A program made the position numbers and the translations under genes. From contig NC_060251.1 of NCBI RefSeq assembly GCF_921293095.1, forward strand, positions 41,397,644-41,461,643: a stretch of DNA of 64,000 nucleotides, written 5' to 3'. Position 1 is the stretch's first letter; every line of letters begins with the position of its first letter. Origin of the DNA: Ischnura elegans. Its lineage: Eukaryota > Arthropoda > Insecta > Odonata > Coenagrionidae. Of the stretch, positions 25,301-40,300 are shown piece after piece. Under the pieces are notes generated by a model that did not search any database, was not told the DNA's origin, and saw only the letters and a program-made list of their open reading frames with translations.

Positions 25301-28300
25301 GTCCGAGATACCAGCGGAGGTGTGGGACAACTCCTCGTCATCCGTCCTGTGCCTTTTCCCGCGCTTCACTGTGGATGTGGACGTCTTCAGTGGACAGGCT
25401 TCGCCTCCCTCCAAAGTGGCCACGTGGCTGGCCGACGGTGCTGCCGCCTCGGGCACGTGGGGGGAAATGGGACTAGTGGTTGAGACGCGAGCCTACATGC
25501 CACCGCAAAGACCCTACCTTCGAGTGGGGATCGTGGAGGTATGTCCAAAAACTTTGATGTTATGGAAAACTCAAACAGATGCTCATTAACGGAAGCGTCC
25601 TCTCCCTCTCTTCTTCCTGGGAGTAGGGGAATTCGACGGAGGAAAAAATATTTGAATGGTATAAAATGAAAACGCGATCTTCGAGGGCATAGATTCATGC
25701 TTGATAGTATCGGAGAGGCTTTTGAATTCATCAACATACGATCATGAAAACCACCTACAGATGTGTATGGCAGGGGGTGAATCATCACCAACATCCACCA
25801 TGCACCACACCGTCCATGGGGTATAATTTTACTGACTTGAAAATGCACAACGGAACATGTATGCTACATATTCAGGCCCGTGCTGGGCCGCCAGGACTCC
25901 GGGGCGAATCCCGGTGCGCCCTCCAGCCTGGAAATCTTTGGTGTCCTCCTGTTTCAAAACTGACAAATTTTACCGGCATTGAGCAGTGAACTTGAGTTCA
26001 ATGATGTATCATTTAACAGCATAAACATTACCGTCTTGAGTAAACCAAACAATAATTTAAATTCATATTTTTAATTCTGGATCATTCCAGTAGTCCTCTC
26101 CCTGCATAGTGCTGGCGCCCTCTGGCCATGGCCGTCCACCGCCCTGAGAAGGGGTCCAGCATGGGCCTGTACATTAGGGCGGATCGGAAAAATCGATTTT
26201 TTTCAAATCCATCTGGCCCATTGAAAAAAAGTTGTGGGACCGATCAAAAATAAGGCCTGAAAAATTTGAGACCTGTAGGTGAACCCCTGACCCTCGCTCA
26301 AATGCAATTTAGGGGGGGAAGGTCGAAATTCGAAAAATATAGTATTTTATGGTCATTTCCTATAGATTTTGCCGAGTTACTGATCTTTTAGGGCAAATAT
26401 TTCGTGCATTTTGACGTATCTGCCACCGTTTAGCCACAAAATGCCTAATTTGAGTCCGCGCCCGCGGAGATAATATTCCAACGCCCACGCAGCGTCGCGG
26501 ATACAAGAGCCGCAGGCCGATCCCCTCCCCTCCCCGCTCACTTCTACCCCTCCCACGCCTCCAATACAGCAAAATGCATCCCGCGTATACTGCTAGGAGG
26601 TCATTTATCTTTGATAATATAAATCGGAAGATGGTAGAAGGTAATAAAGGAAGCTTAGTGAGACGACTTGTCCCTTATTAGGCGCCTCGTCGGGGTTAAA
26701 CACATCGATGTTACCAACTTTTAGAGAAGTGATGAAATATTTTTAGATCCGAGAACGCAAGAAAGGAGCCTACGGTCCATGAAAAGGCCTCTCGAGTGGC
26801 TATAAAGGTGTCCGAACTATGGTGACCCTTCCCTTCCATTATGTGTGTGACTAAATGATTTAGCGGTACAAAAGGAAGTACTAAAACTTACGGAAAATGC
26901 GAATAGGCCAAACGTAGGGTTTTTGCTTAAGTACACACCTGAAGCACTTTGGAAAGAACATTTGAAATTATGGGATATTTTTGCGTGTAAGTGCAAGAAG
27001 GAGCATAATGTTCCCCCCAATGAAGAAGTATGTTGAGAGACCAGCGGACGAAACTAAAGATGATGGCTGCAGAATTGAGTCCTAAAGAAACTCGACAACT
27101 GAGGAAAAAAAAGAGAATCGCCGGAGAGTGTTGAGTCAACATCGTCAATTCTTGTATGGGAAAATAGTATCAAAAATTTTCTTCATCAATTCATCCGAAG
27201 AAAATTAAACTGAAGAGATATCATCCGAGTTTTATCTCTACTTTCCTCATCAAATAAAAATTCAGGACTAAACTCAAACTGGAACTTCTGCGAGGAAAAT
27301 GCGTCTGCCAAATGCGATAGAGGTATATGCAAGAACCATGAAACAGCAATGATCGTCCCCGCAACTTTAGTTGACGCAAAAATCATAACTTTGTAAGAAA
27401 CATCCAAGGTAGTTTGCAAGAATTACTTACGTAGACAGAAAAAGATGCTAATTATTGTGAATACGAAAAGAGAGGTATCAAAGGGTGTCATCAAAGGGCT
27501 ACATTTTTATGGAGTGAAAGACTATACTTTTGTCTGATGAAAAAAGGCAAGAGCACTTATCAATCCAAGTTTAGAGGGGAATGTGTGATGTTAGTTGAAG
27601 AAACAGGGTCCCACTTTTGGGTTCGCCTCCCAATCGTAGGATTAGCAAAAGTTATAAAATCTGCGATTCTCGATTCCTTTCCGAGTGAAAATTAGATACA
27701 CGAAAATAAAAAGGATTTGAATGCGATGGTGAATACCGCCCAAAAAGGAGGCATCATCCCTATGCTACAATCATAATTCCAACATCCCTTGATATGTGAG
27801 TAAACTCTTCTCGGGATTCCCACCGGGTTAATTTTTCCATAATGACAAACGTTTCAAGCTCCGACTCGGGACTCATCATCAGGGATAAATTTCGTTGAAT
27901 CCCGAGAAGAGTTTACCCACATCATTCGCCGGGAAAGTATCAAATCATATTTCATCCCTTACAGAGGGTATTTGCTAATTGCACTAATTTGACTTAGATT
28001 TGTGGCATAAATATTGGGAGGGCAATCTAAGGACCGAATTTGCGTTGTTGCAAGTATTTGTTTGGCGGCCGATCCGAGATTTTTTAAAGTGCTGGATTTT
28101 AATATCAACTTTAAGGACTACTCGCTGATGACATATTGGAGAGAGACCACAGTACCTCCGGCTACATCTGACCTTAGGGCTGTGGATTTTCAAAAATCTG
28201 TTGATGAACTTTCAGAATTGAAGTTAAATATTTCTTTTTATTATAGATACGGACGAGAGATTCGTGAAGATATTCACAAAAACTTTGTTGACAACAGCAA

Positions 28301-31300
28301 AAGACGAGGAATGACACTGATATAAGAAATACAGATTGGAAAGCAGGTAATTGAAAAATTCTTTAGTGATTGTTCATCCACAGACGATACTGAAACATTA
28401 AATATTTAGACTAACGAAGTAAGACGCACTTGGTGTGAATTTTGGTGCATTTGGCGCGTGGGAGAAGCTTGCGGGGAGGGGACGCGAGCGGCTTTTGCAC
28501 AAAATCCATTTAATCACATCTGTCGGACAAAACCGAAATTGGAGCGCATATCCGAAGGTAGCACACCTTTATAGCCACTCGAGAGGCCTTTTCATGGACC
28601 GTAGGCTCCTTTCCTGCGTTCTCGGATCTAAAAATATTTCATCACTTCTCTAAAAGTTGGTAACATCGATTTATTTAACCCCGACGAGGCGCCTAATAAG
28701 GGACAAGTCGTCTCACTAAGCTTCCTTTATTACCTTCTACCATCTTCCGATTTATATTATCAAAGATAAATGACCTCCTAGCAGTATACGCGGGATGCAT
28801 TTTGCTGTATTGGAGGCGTGGGAGGGGTAGAAGTGAGCGGGGAGGGGAGGGGATCGGCCTGCGGCTCTTGTATCCGCGACGCTGCGTCGGCGTTGGAATA
28901 TTATCTCCGCGGGCGCGGACTCAAATTAGGCATTTTGTGGCTAAACGGTGGCAGATACGTCAAAATGCACGAAATATTTGCCCTAAAAGATCAGTAACTC
29001 GGCAAAATCTATAGGAAATGACCATAAAATACTATATTTTTCGAATTTCGACCTTCCCCCCCTAAATTGCATTTGAGCGAGGGTCAGGGGTTCACCTACA
29101 GGTCTCAAAATTTTCAGGCCTTATTTTTGATCGGTCCCACAACTTTTTTTCAATGGGCCAGATGGATTTGAAAAAAATCGATTTTTCCGATCCGCCCTAC
29201 TGTACATATTACACATAATCTAACATATCCTACTTATGAAGGCAATCTGCCTATCAAGCTAAAACATGGAAAAGATGCTGTAAGAAATACTGGGAAAATT
29301 CAGAAATTTGCATTCAGGAATACAGTTTGTACATTACAATACAAGTCAACTAGGTAATATATTCCCGAGTCCTAAATGCTACCGCTGTAGTCTCTTATGA
29401 ATCGCGGAAAAACAACATTCTAAATGTATCTATTCTACAGTCTAGAACTCTTAGTTTTATGATCAGATCCATGATGATATGATAGGATCTTCCGTATTAT
29501 GTTGACGTGGCGGCTAACCGTGGGAATATTAACTAATCTTGAATTTACTTATTAGGTTTAGTATAGTTTTCAATCTACTGTCTGACAGTAATTCCCATTC
29601 GAGTTTTTCTACGAGGTCAGTAACACTAACAAGGCTATCGTGACGACTTTTCACGTACCTTGCAGCCCATCTTCGTACGCGAACTATGTTTTTAAGCCTA
29701 TTTCATGAGTATCCCTAACACCGGCAGCCTATTCCAAATGGGGTATAACGAGGGAGAAGTAGTTAATTCATCTCACTCTTTCGTCACACTCCATTCATTA
29801 CTTAACGCGATACATTCACGGATTCCACATTCTTTATTCACTTCAGATTCTTTTATTTTATTTTTATGATCTGATCTACCGTATTATGTTGGTGTTCCCA
29901 ATGTATGCCTAACTTCGTCGGAAAATAAACTGCTCTTCAATTTATATAATTGGTTTAGTACAGTTTTCAATCTACTTTCTGACAGTGATTCGCATCCTAG
30001 AATATTTCCTTTGGATAATATTTTTTCGATAGCCGGTATTGCACCAATATGCTGTATTAGTCATTTAAATTTCATGCAGATGGTTCCGTGGGCGTACTGG
30101 GAAGAAGATCCCATTGGGGGAGGAAAGTGGACTGGCTATTGTGTGGACTTCATGAAGGCCTTGGCGGAGAGGATGGAGGTGGACTATGAGCTGGTAGCCT
30201 ACAGGGACGGTTACTTCGGAGACAGGAGGGTAGACGGCACATGGGACGGGGCCATTGGAGATTTAGCCAAAGGGGTAAGCACTCAATTAACCGCTCCTTT
30301 GGATTCATTCACCCGGATGTTGATAATTGATGTATGAAAATTAATTCCGGTTAGATATGACTTGGCTCCTCTTATTATGTGCCCAGTCCTCGTTAGTTTA
30401 ATCGTAGTTCTTATTAGTCCTACTTATAGCCCGGTCAAATTAGCCCAAAAAAAGGGGGCACCCTTGCATAAATTGCCAACAAGCTGAAAATTTCCAGGAA
30501 CGTTAGGAATACCACTCTAATGAAATCCTGAAAAGTCCCCATCGATCCCGTGTGTGCAAAAATTTTTATTCAAGGTCAAAGGTCACAAAAATGGGTTTTT
30601 TGGATTTTTCGGCCAAACTGTTAGTTTTACGATAAAAATTGCTCAGTTCAAAATTGTAGAGCAGTTAATTTTCTACAAAATTGTCATCATACTTTTTTTT
30701 CTAAGATTTATCATTTCTGAGATAGAGCCATTCGAGCAATACGCGTGCTACGTGTCCAATAATGTTCAGAGAGCGCAATAATATAGTTATGCATATTACT
30801 GAGAATACAGTTACGGGTAATTTCGAATGGCTCTATCTCAGAAATGATAAATCTTATAGAAAAAAAGTATGGTGACAATTTTGTTTAAAATTAATTGCTC
30901 TACAATTTTGAACTGCGCAATTTTTATCGTAAAACTAACCGTTTGGCCGAAAAATCCAAAAAACCCATTTTTGTAACCTTTGACCTTGAATGAAAATTTT
31001 TGCACACACGGGATCGATGGGGACTTTTCAGGATTTCATTAGAGTGGTATCCCTAACGCTCCTGGAAATTTTCAGCTTGTTGGCAATTTATGCAAGGGTC
31101 AATGTCTATTTTGACCGGGCTATTATGGTGTGAATAAGCCTTGTTGTAACACGCCTACAGTCCAGCCGGTGGGAGTTGTCCGATGACAGTTCTAAAGGAG
31201 GGGCGGGGAACCCTGCGCCAGAACGGTTTTCAGCCAATCGCTGTCCCCCAAACGCACCTCACACCCTCGCCTAGTCATACAACGTTGTCACATGCATATG

Positions 31301-34300
31301 AAGTACTGAAACAAGCATTTTTAGCCACCCAAACAAGCCCCTTCTTCAATCACCAAAATAAAGAATTCTTCCTTTTGGGTCCTCCACGCTCGACGTCCCT
31401 TCAGACTCCTTCCTTAAGGTAAGCCTTTTGTTTACATGTGAGGTGGGCGTTTCCCTTTCTTACCTGGCAACCTTGCCCCCTACCCCTTCTAACTGACGTC
31501 GGACATCTCTCGGCGGCTGGACTGTAATCGTAGTTGTCCTTAGTCCTCCTTAAGGTGTGTATAAGCCTTGTTGTAACTCGCCAAATTGCAATTCTGTATA
31601 TGTTAGTCAATCTGGACGTGCAATAAAAAGTAGGGTAGCTAAACATAATAAGTGTTGGGTAAGAATTGACTCAACCTCTAATTTTGCTAATCATTAGTTA
31701 TAGTGTAAACACATCGTTGATTCTAATGCCAAGGTCCCTCACAAACAATGTAAATGGAAAAAGTTGGATTTTTTGAACAATGGGAAATTTCGTAAGCATC
31801 TCAAGACTAAAATGTATGTGTGGTAAACGACCTTTTTGTACCCCTCCCACTCCTATCCTTTACTGTCCTCGACTCCAAGGTGAACACTTCAGCCTCCTGA
31901 CCTGAGAAGGCGTACCTTAGTTATTTACCGCCCTTTCCACCTTAAAACGATCTGTCTTTACCCCTCTCCATCTTCTAAAACGGTATAATTAGGCTCACTA
32001 AAAATGTACTATCACCCTTAAGAATGACATGGTATATAGTGTCGGAACCTGGGTTAGACCACTAAAATATATGTGAAACATGTATGCGTAATTATGTTTC
32101 CTTTCTCACAGTCCCACCAAATATCTCCATTAACCCTTTAGTTGATCCTCTTAGTAACTTTTGTGACGGTCAATTACTACGCAAGCACTCCTGGAGGTTA
32201 GAGTAATTGATTTTTGACCCACTTCCCATAGTTATGTTGGCTTGAAATTTTGCACGTTAGATTGCATCTATTGATAATACAATATTCAATAGTAATACAT
32301 CAATGGCGTAGCCAGGAATTTCGTTCGGGGGGGGGGGGGGGTCCAATAGCAAGGGGGAAATAAAAAAAACAGGGTTCCAAGTATTTTTAGAGGGTTTTAA
32401 ACTAGTTTTAGCATTTTTCACAATCGAAAAAACTTCATTTGTTGAAGAAATATTTTGTAAATTCATGATTTTTAAATATTTTCTTTTCTTTTATGTAGGA
32501 AATATTTTTTTTATATATTTGTTTATATATTTTGTTTATATTTTTATTATTTAGCCAGGGGGGTGGTCCGGACCCCCGGACTACACCACAATAATACATT
32601 TGAAAAATAAATATTGTGCTCTAATAATCAGCAAGATTTCCAAATGGAAAAATAATTTTTAAGTTTCTCGATAGATGACGATAGTTATAGTATTTTTTTC
32701 TCGTTTCTTTAACATCTCCGATTTAATCGATTACATGATTCGCCACTATAAAGCAGAATATATAAATAAAATAAAAATAGAATTTAGAAAACATGTTTGT
32801 TTCCAAAAACAGTATAAAAGCAACAAAAAAAATATCCATCATTCAGCTATTGGATCATACCAAAAATATAAAATAAAAAATATAACAAAAAGCGCACTTT
32901 ATCAATGTCTTTATTTCTAGAAACTTAACGCATTAATCCTCAGCGTTGCGGAAACGTGACATTATTTAATCGTAATTATTAGAACAAATAAACCTTTGCT
33001 TTAAGATATTTGTTCTCAGGTATTACGAATGTATGAAATACCATTCGTTCTAAATCAGTTATTTTTGATAAAATTTTTCTTTAAAATAGTAATTTTTATT
33101 TTACTCCGAAATTTGCCTACTTCGAAGCGTTAAAGTACTGCAAATTGTAAATGATTTTACAAAGATTTAATGAGTAATGTTACTAGAGGTAATGTTTTCT
33201 CTTAGTTCTAAGTTTCTTTAGTTATCATGTTTATTTTTGTCACGAACTTTCGTCGTTAGTGGTAAAAATATGGTTGTTGTAAATAATGTTGCGTTTACGC
33301 AGCGATGGAAATTCTCTGGTAGACCAGAGGGCTTTTCTCAAAGCATAAAGAAACTCGTCAGTGTGACTTTTAATCGACAACGTAGTCTTTTGGAGGTAGT
33401 TTAGCTGCATTTTTGGCACTCACAGGTTGTGAGTTTACATTGTAAAGGGCGAATAGCATTTTGAATTCCAAGATGGCCATTGTACGAATTTTACATCGAA
33501 CACTCTGGTACTTCGTAGAGTCAAACTGTTGCGCGCACATGTGGAGCCGATACAGTGCAATGCCATTCTCATGTCGTTGAGTGGAGGTATTACTTAGGGC
33601 AGGCGCGCACTAGCGCGACCACGACCTGTGGCACACGACCAGTTTTAGCATTGCAACAAATGGAGCGACTTACACTGGGCCAAGTGCGACTCGTTGGTCG
33701 GACCCGAGTTGTCCAACCAAAATTTTTTAATTTGGTCATCCCCGACTCAGCGGTCGTTGCGGCCAGAAATTACACACATTCTTATGGCGCGCCGCGCACT
33801 GACTCCGACTTCACTCCGACCCGACCATGCCGACAGAGCAAGTGGTGAATGTTTTGCTATCGTGGTCGTGCTCTGGTCGGAAGGTGTGCGACAGAGGTCT
33901 GTCGTGGTCGTGGTCGCACTAGTGCGCGCCTGACCTTATTGGACGTTAAATTCAGCTTTCGATGCATTCAGTTTCACAGACGGTAGAATGAGAGGGTGAG
34001 AAACGTATTAGTAGAAGCAGGATTGTAAAGGAAGGTGTAGTGTTCCTCTAGTCGCTCTTTGGTATTTTCTCAGTGCAATCCTGAGTGACCTATTTTTTTC
34101 TTCTATCGCTTAGGTGATGTAAGGCAAATAATCTAGCTTCAGTTGGGTTCGTATCAGTTAAATAGTACTCTGAAATACATCTTTATCGCTCATCCAGTTA
34201 TTATATCAATCATACCGCAGTAGTTTTTGCTCGGCTTTTTGCAAAATAATTCATCCAGGGGTGTCATACAGATTTAAAAGTGGAGAAAATCTTACCCGTT

Positions 34301-37300
34301 ATTTCTACGCCTCAGACGTATACTTCAGAAGAAACGTCAAGAAGGTAAGTGAAGAATATAAATTTACAGGAGATGCGATTTATAACATTTTATAAACTTT
34401 GGAACTACAATGGGGATTACGTCCTCCCAGTATTTCAAATATGGATGATTGCAAGAGGTGCTGCAAGGCAAATCACAGTTCACTCAAGTAGTATCTAAAG
34501 AAAAACCGTCCAGTTAACGCGTACGCCAACGTAAAAGATGCAGAGAATAAACAGGTTCATCTAAATGTGAAAAATCTACCTCCGTAGTAGTCCGGAATTT
34601 CTGAGTGAAATAAAGCAATAGAAACACTTATTACTCAGTATGGAGGCCACTGACCAATTGAGATCTGTCACTTATTTCTGAGTGGAAAATTACTTGAATT
34701 AATTTTGAGCTACTCAAATAACTACCCTGAGGAGATAAATAACCATAAATTTACTCACAGTAAGGCATATTTAAAAAATAATTGGAATCGTAATGCTGTC
34801 GGGTTATCATATATTACCGCGCACTAAGCTTTACTGGACAAGCCAAGAGGAGATGTCTGTCGCAATTGTGAGGCAATGTATGACGCAGATTCGGTTTGAT
34901 GAATTAAATAAATATCTACAGCTCTCCGATAATTCTCAACTTCACAAAGTGATACATTTTTGAAAGTTGGACTTTTCTCAATAGACTAAACCAAAATTCC
35001 ATTCAGTTAATAATTTTCCTAACAACTGATTCCATATTTCAGGTGGAACACAGCTAAAATGCTCATTCGTAGGAAACAATTTTGAGTAGGTTATACATTG
35101 TGGTGTCTGGCCTCATCTACAAGCTATCTGCTATCAACTTTTGCCATATGGAGAGGCGGAACTTGAAAGTGATATTTCTAGGATTTGTAAGTTCACTAGG
35201 AGAAAGGGTTGTTATAAATTTGCTGAATTTTTTGTAAGTCTCCAAAAATTCATACCGAGTATTTTGATAATTTCTTCACCAGTGACAATCTATTAGCAAC
35301 TCTTAAGTAATAAAAGGGTGGTTTCCTTTTAATATTTTGTTGCCTGAATCGAAAGATTATTACTCTTGGAGTACGTATTTCACGCTTTTAGATTTTCAAA
35401 TTACGATATCTATTTTTCGCGATTAAATGAAAAGTGAAAATTTTCAAGCGCGCGAAAACGCGACGGCTAAGTATGAATGCCGGGAAAAACTCCGTGTGGC
35501 GTCGTTCTGGTTCCCGCTGCCGCAAGTGAGGTGACCTTGGGGAGAGGCTTTGACGCTGATAGGACGCAGGATGCTAGCAGGTAGCAGAGTATCCTGCTAG
35601 CTGGTAGCGCTTGGCTGAAATAAGGATTACTAATACCTTATCAAACGAAGAAAACTTTCCGACCTTAGCCAGTTTTAATAGGTGATTATAAAGATTTCCC
35701 TGAAGAATTATTAGAATAAGATTAAGAATATTTCCCTGAAGTATGTGCCTCATGCATGCATTGGTAATCTCAAACGATGTAAAACTCCTATCTGCTCGTA
35801 TAGAAACTAGGTCCCTGTGACGTTACGTGGAGTGGCATCGCATTGGCGCCAATCTGGCCTTTTTCAAATGAGGTTAAAATTGACCATTGCCATTCGTCTA
35901 AACAGGCATTTCCAAAACCAAATAATTTGTATATTACGAATATACTAATGGTGGGTAACGAATCGCAATCAATGCCTTTCGTTTTCTTTGATGAAGGAAA
36001 CTACCCTATTGTTATTTAGCAACGGGAACAGTAAGAGAAAATCGAACGGAAAACTTCGCACTCATGTCTTTGAGAGATTTCACAAAAAAAACCTACCGGG
36101 GATTTCCACTATTCGTTTGACAGGTCAAAAAACATTCTCTTAGTGCGAAGGCATGATAACTCTGTCATCGCCATTGCTTCAAATTACGGGAATATGGAAC
36201 CCATAGTAAGGACGAAAAGGTATTCCCGGAGATTCCCGAATAAAATCGAAATATCATCAACGGTTACAATCAGGGAATGGGAGCGGTTGATTTTCTCGAT
36301 AATTATGCTGCATGTTACCGTATCCAGATTAAGGGCACAAAATAGAGGTGGCCTCTATTCCGAAAAGGGGTTGATAGTGCAGTGGTGAATCCGTGGTGAT
36401 TTCACGGGCAAAGCAATTCCTCGGTTAGAATTTCGGTCCAAGATCGTAAAATTTTACTAAGGCAAGAAATCGTTTCCAATACAATGGCTGATGACTTTTG
36501 GCATAAAAATTGGTGCCCACATGCGGGACTCCCTAGGAAAAATTAAATACCCCAGCATGCTCATGAAGGGAGAATAGGGCTTTTCATCCGTAGGCATACT
36601 TATAATTCCCGGCGAAGATGTCCAGTGTGCAAATCAAAGATACTTTATGCTGTGAAAAGTACTTAATTCCATGCCGAATATTATTGAACATTACATCAGA
36701 GAAGGTGATGAGAAATAAAATATGCAACCTAAGTTTTGAAAAGTTCTTTTTTGTTTTTATTTACCAAAGTTTTTCCAGCGTTGCGTAAACACAACATTAT
36801 GCAAATCATATATTATGATGAATATAATAATTTTGTCTGAAAATTACCTTATCTTAATTAGGCCAAAATAAACCGTAAACTACGAAATAACCGAAGTTAA
36901 AAACCCATACTCAGTCAGGGGAATAAAGGGTTAATCAACCCTTACGCCTTTCTCTCCGAGTGAGGAGAATCTGATTACTTTTTATGCTATTTTTACTGTT
37001 TATGCGAAGCACGTTTTTAAGTAATGATGAAATAACTGAACGAGGATGGTGTTGTTTCGTCATATCTTATGTATCCCTTCCTTCTACTTTATTATTCTTA
37101 CTAATTGTGATTTTGGGTTTGAGTGACCCCACTCCCGATTTAATTTTGATTTTTTCTTCATACACACTTTAAATGGACGAAAAACTTACCATTTTCAATT
37201 AATGTATTCTTTATTTAACTTACCTTAATTATGACGCATTAATAAATAAATAATTCCAAAATAAATGAATGCTGTTTTACAGGAAACAGATCTTCTGGTG

Positions 37301-40300
37301 GCATCTACGGTGATGACATCTGAGAGAGAGGAAGTGATAGACTTCGTGGCTCCCTACTTCGAGCAGACGGGAATATCCATAGGTTGGTTTGCAAAATATC
37401 TGTCTCGACTGAGTAGCTGTGGATCACTAATACAATGGCACTGATTCGTCCATTTTCTATGCTGTGACCGACTTCTTCGAAGATCATTCGTGCTACCTAT
37501 TTAAAAGGGTCACATCCACATCTAAATACTACCCCGCAAGCCACCTCAACGAGTGTGATAGGATGTCAGCAGCTTTCAAAAATCATATCTTAAAAAAATC
37601 AGAGCTCATTGGAGCCTATTCCAGTGATTTCACTACTAACAAGTCTCGCATATTAAGTCAATCCATTTTGGAGGAAAAACGAATTCCTATCCGTTCGGTA
37701 AAGTCTTATTAATATTACCTAATTATTATATTACATCTTCTCATATTTATCCAATTATATCTCTTATTTCATCGTTTCCTTCGGACCTGGAAAAGAGGTG
37801 GGGTTCATAGATGATGTTCACGCTCTGAAAGATTTCTGTACTAAATTGCTCATTCAAACCAAGCCTAGCGGCTCCCAACGTAATTGCAACGGCAATAGTA
37901 TTTGTTAAGTATTCCTTCTATTCAGTGGCGTAACTATGGGGGGTATGAGGGGAATAGATCTCTCCCCCCAAAGCCTCAGAGAAATAAAGATAATATTCAA
38001 AACTCTTTTCTAGTTTTGACAAGTAGTAAATTTTAACTTAAACTTTTCATGAAACCCTAATTTTAAGTGCCAAAATAATGTTAAATTTATTTGCAGGTAT
38101 GTCATTTTTCCAAATTTTTTTCCCAAAGGGGGGGGGGGAGGTTGCCCTTCCTCATCCCCCCCACCCCCCCAAAGCATATTCCTAGTTACGCCACTGCTTC
38201 TATTCAGTGTTAATTTGTATTAATCAGTATTCCTTCCTTATTTATACAACATTCCATCCTTTTTTCGCCTTTTTACTAATTGGTATTTTTCATATATTCC
38301 ACGGCTGGGAGCCTATATATGCTTTGTACGATGTATCAATCAAAACGAAATGATAGCTATATAACAACTTTGAGGTTTTTATTTCTCAAACACTATCGAG
38401 CTCCAGAAAGATAAATAGATAAATTCCCTTGAAAGGAAAAAAAAGATAGAAAGGAAAGATAGCAAATATCTATCAGCAATGTGCATAGGGTACCAATTAA
38501 AGCATATATTTTTTCCTCGTAGTAACTATCAAAGGATAAAGCAGAAGTCTGAAGTGAAAAAACGATTTTTTAATGTCTACTAAAATTAATTCATTCTCTT
38601 GCTATAAGTATACAGTAAAAGTCGCTTATAACGATCGCGCATGTAACAAAATCCCGCTCATTACGAGGTGAGTTCCCAATCCCTTGGACTTTCCTATGAT
38701 CGCCAATATTTATTTCTCCGCACGTAACGAGGTCGGGTGATACGAAATCTCCGCTTTAACGAACGATTCCTTTGTCCCTTGAGGAATAATTTCCTTTTTT
38801 ATAAATAATTTAGGCCATATTCGCTACTTAACCTTGTCTTACCATCCCTTTTCTTATCATCATTTGCTCTCACATGTGGCCATTACCACATATTTCTATT
38901 GTCGACCGTAAAATCCTTCCCTTTACTGCCTTTTGATGGAAAAGGTGGGACAATGGTCAATGTTTACGGATCTGTTCCTTAACCCCTTGCGCCAAAATGA
39001 CGAGTCTAGCTCGTCATGAACTAATTAAAAAGTAAAAATTACACAACCTTCGTAAATATTTAGTCATGGCTTTCCGTTTCCAAACAGGAAAAAAAAATTA
39101 CTTGATGGGCCTCTGTATTATATTTATTGTTTATCAATTTATCATATTTTGAGTATTTGAAGAGGTTTCATAACTTTATATTGCGCACATTTTCCGACTA
39201 ATGTGTCCGTTTTTAATTTTATATTACGAATGAAAGACTACAGGCATTGGGCATTGAATATTTTTCATTCTAATGCCAAATCTCGCAATGGCGAGTTTAG
39301 CCTGTATTCAGATTTTCATTATTTGAGCACTATTTAGGGAAACAATAGATATATTTTGAAAGTTTGACAATGTTAAAACATACATAATGTATATAATTAA
39401 CTCACATATCAATAATTATGACGCATTGGAAGGATTAAAATGATTTTATAGGAGTAGCGATCAAGAGCATACCCAGGATCATAACTAGGGTTGAGGGGAG
39501 GGGCAAGCCATGGTCTGGGTGGGGGCAAACCAAGTGGCGACATTAGTTTATGATATTATTTCCTTGAAAAATAGTTTTATTTTAGTTACATATCTTATGC
39601 TAATACATACCTATCATTTTTCGTGGGTTTGAATAAAGTTTGTTGAATGCTTTAGTTTCAATTCAGTGCTGAATTTGCTTAAAGACTTTTGTGATTGTTG
39701 CTTCTAGAGGGGGGGCAGCTGCCCAACCCCCCCTTGCCCCTCGCTGGGTACGCCCATGATAGCGATGGCTGCTTTCTCGATGTTCCTACGGGAAGAGAGT
39801 TCGTGAGCAATATAAATTATAATCACTTTTTATTTCGCTGTTCTACATAGATTACAAACTAAAAAGTATCATTTCATTGCCTACCATTCCATTTAAAAGA
39901 ACCACAGAAAAGATAAATATAGGGTAGGAGCACGGTATGTAGAAGATAAATTGAAGTGGAAGGGGTGAAATAAAGCCGATATACGGAATATTAGCCGGAA
40001 ATCCTGTGCTGCATGGGGAAAAATCCGTCACTATGGGCTTAAGGAAATACCGTTTATAACAGAATAGAACGATGGTTTCCCGAAATTCTATGTAAGCCAG
40101 TTTTAGTATATTATATTCATTTTGGATCATTAACTGTTATAAAAGCCCAAATTTTATCGTACTTATTGTTCCTTTCAGTTAAAAAAATTCACTAACTCTT
40201 TATTAACTTTTAATAAAGAACTATTATTACTATATTACTATTTACTTTCACTTTCAGTAATCCGTAAGCCAGTGAGGAAAACTTCTCTCTTCAAGTTCAT

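Larger units (their letters stand above)
26175..29199. mobile_element. 3,025-bp transposon with 637-bp terminal inverted repeats
   Basis: Left repeat 26,175-26,811 and right repeat 28,563-29,199, both 637 bp, are nearly identical inverted copies starting TAGGGCGGATCGGA. They are flanked by a perfect 8-bp duplication CTGTACAT (26,167-26,174; 29,200-29,207) that fits the hAT consensus nTnnnnAn. The 1,751-bp interior holds broken coding pieces (separate entry) and a foldback insertion at 27,791-27,925. hAT is most likely; other 8-bp-duplicating superfamilies remain possible. Confidence 0.92.

Noticed and set aside
28014..28325. 103-codon frame in the 3-kb transposon as an intact transposase
   Set aside because: It begins with TTG after a stop, has no recognisable DDE or hAT dimerisation motif, and ends early; it is at most a remnant of the element's protein.
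32301..32591. Poly-G runs in many elements as assembly artefacts
   Set aside because: They occur at the same subterminal position in independent copies bounded by target duplications, so they are part of the elements, although exact run lengths may be wrong.
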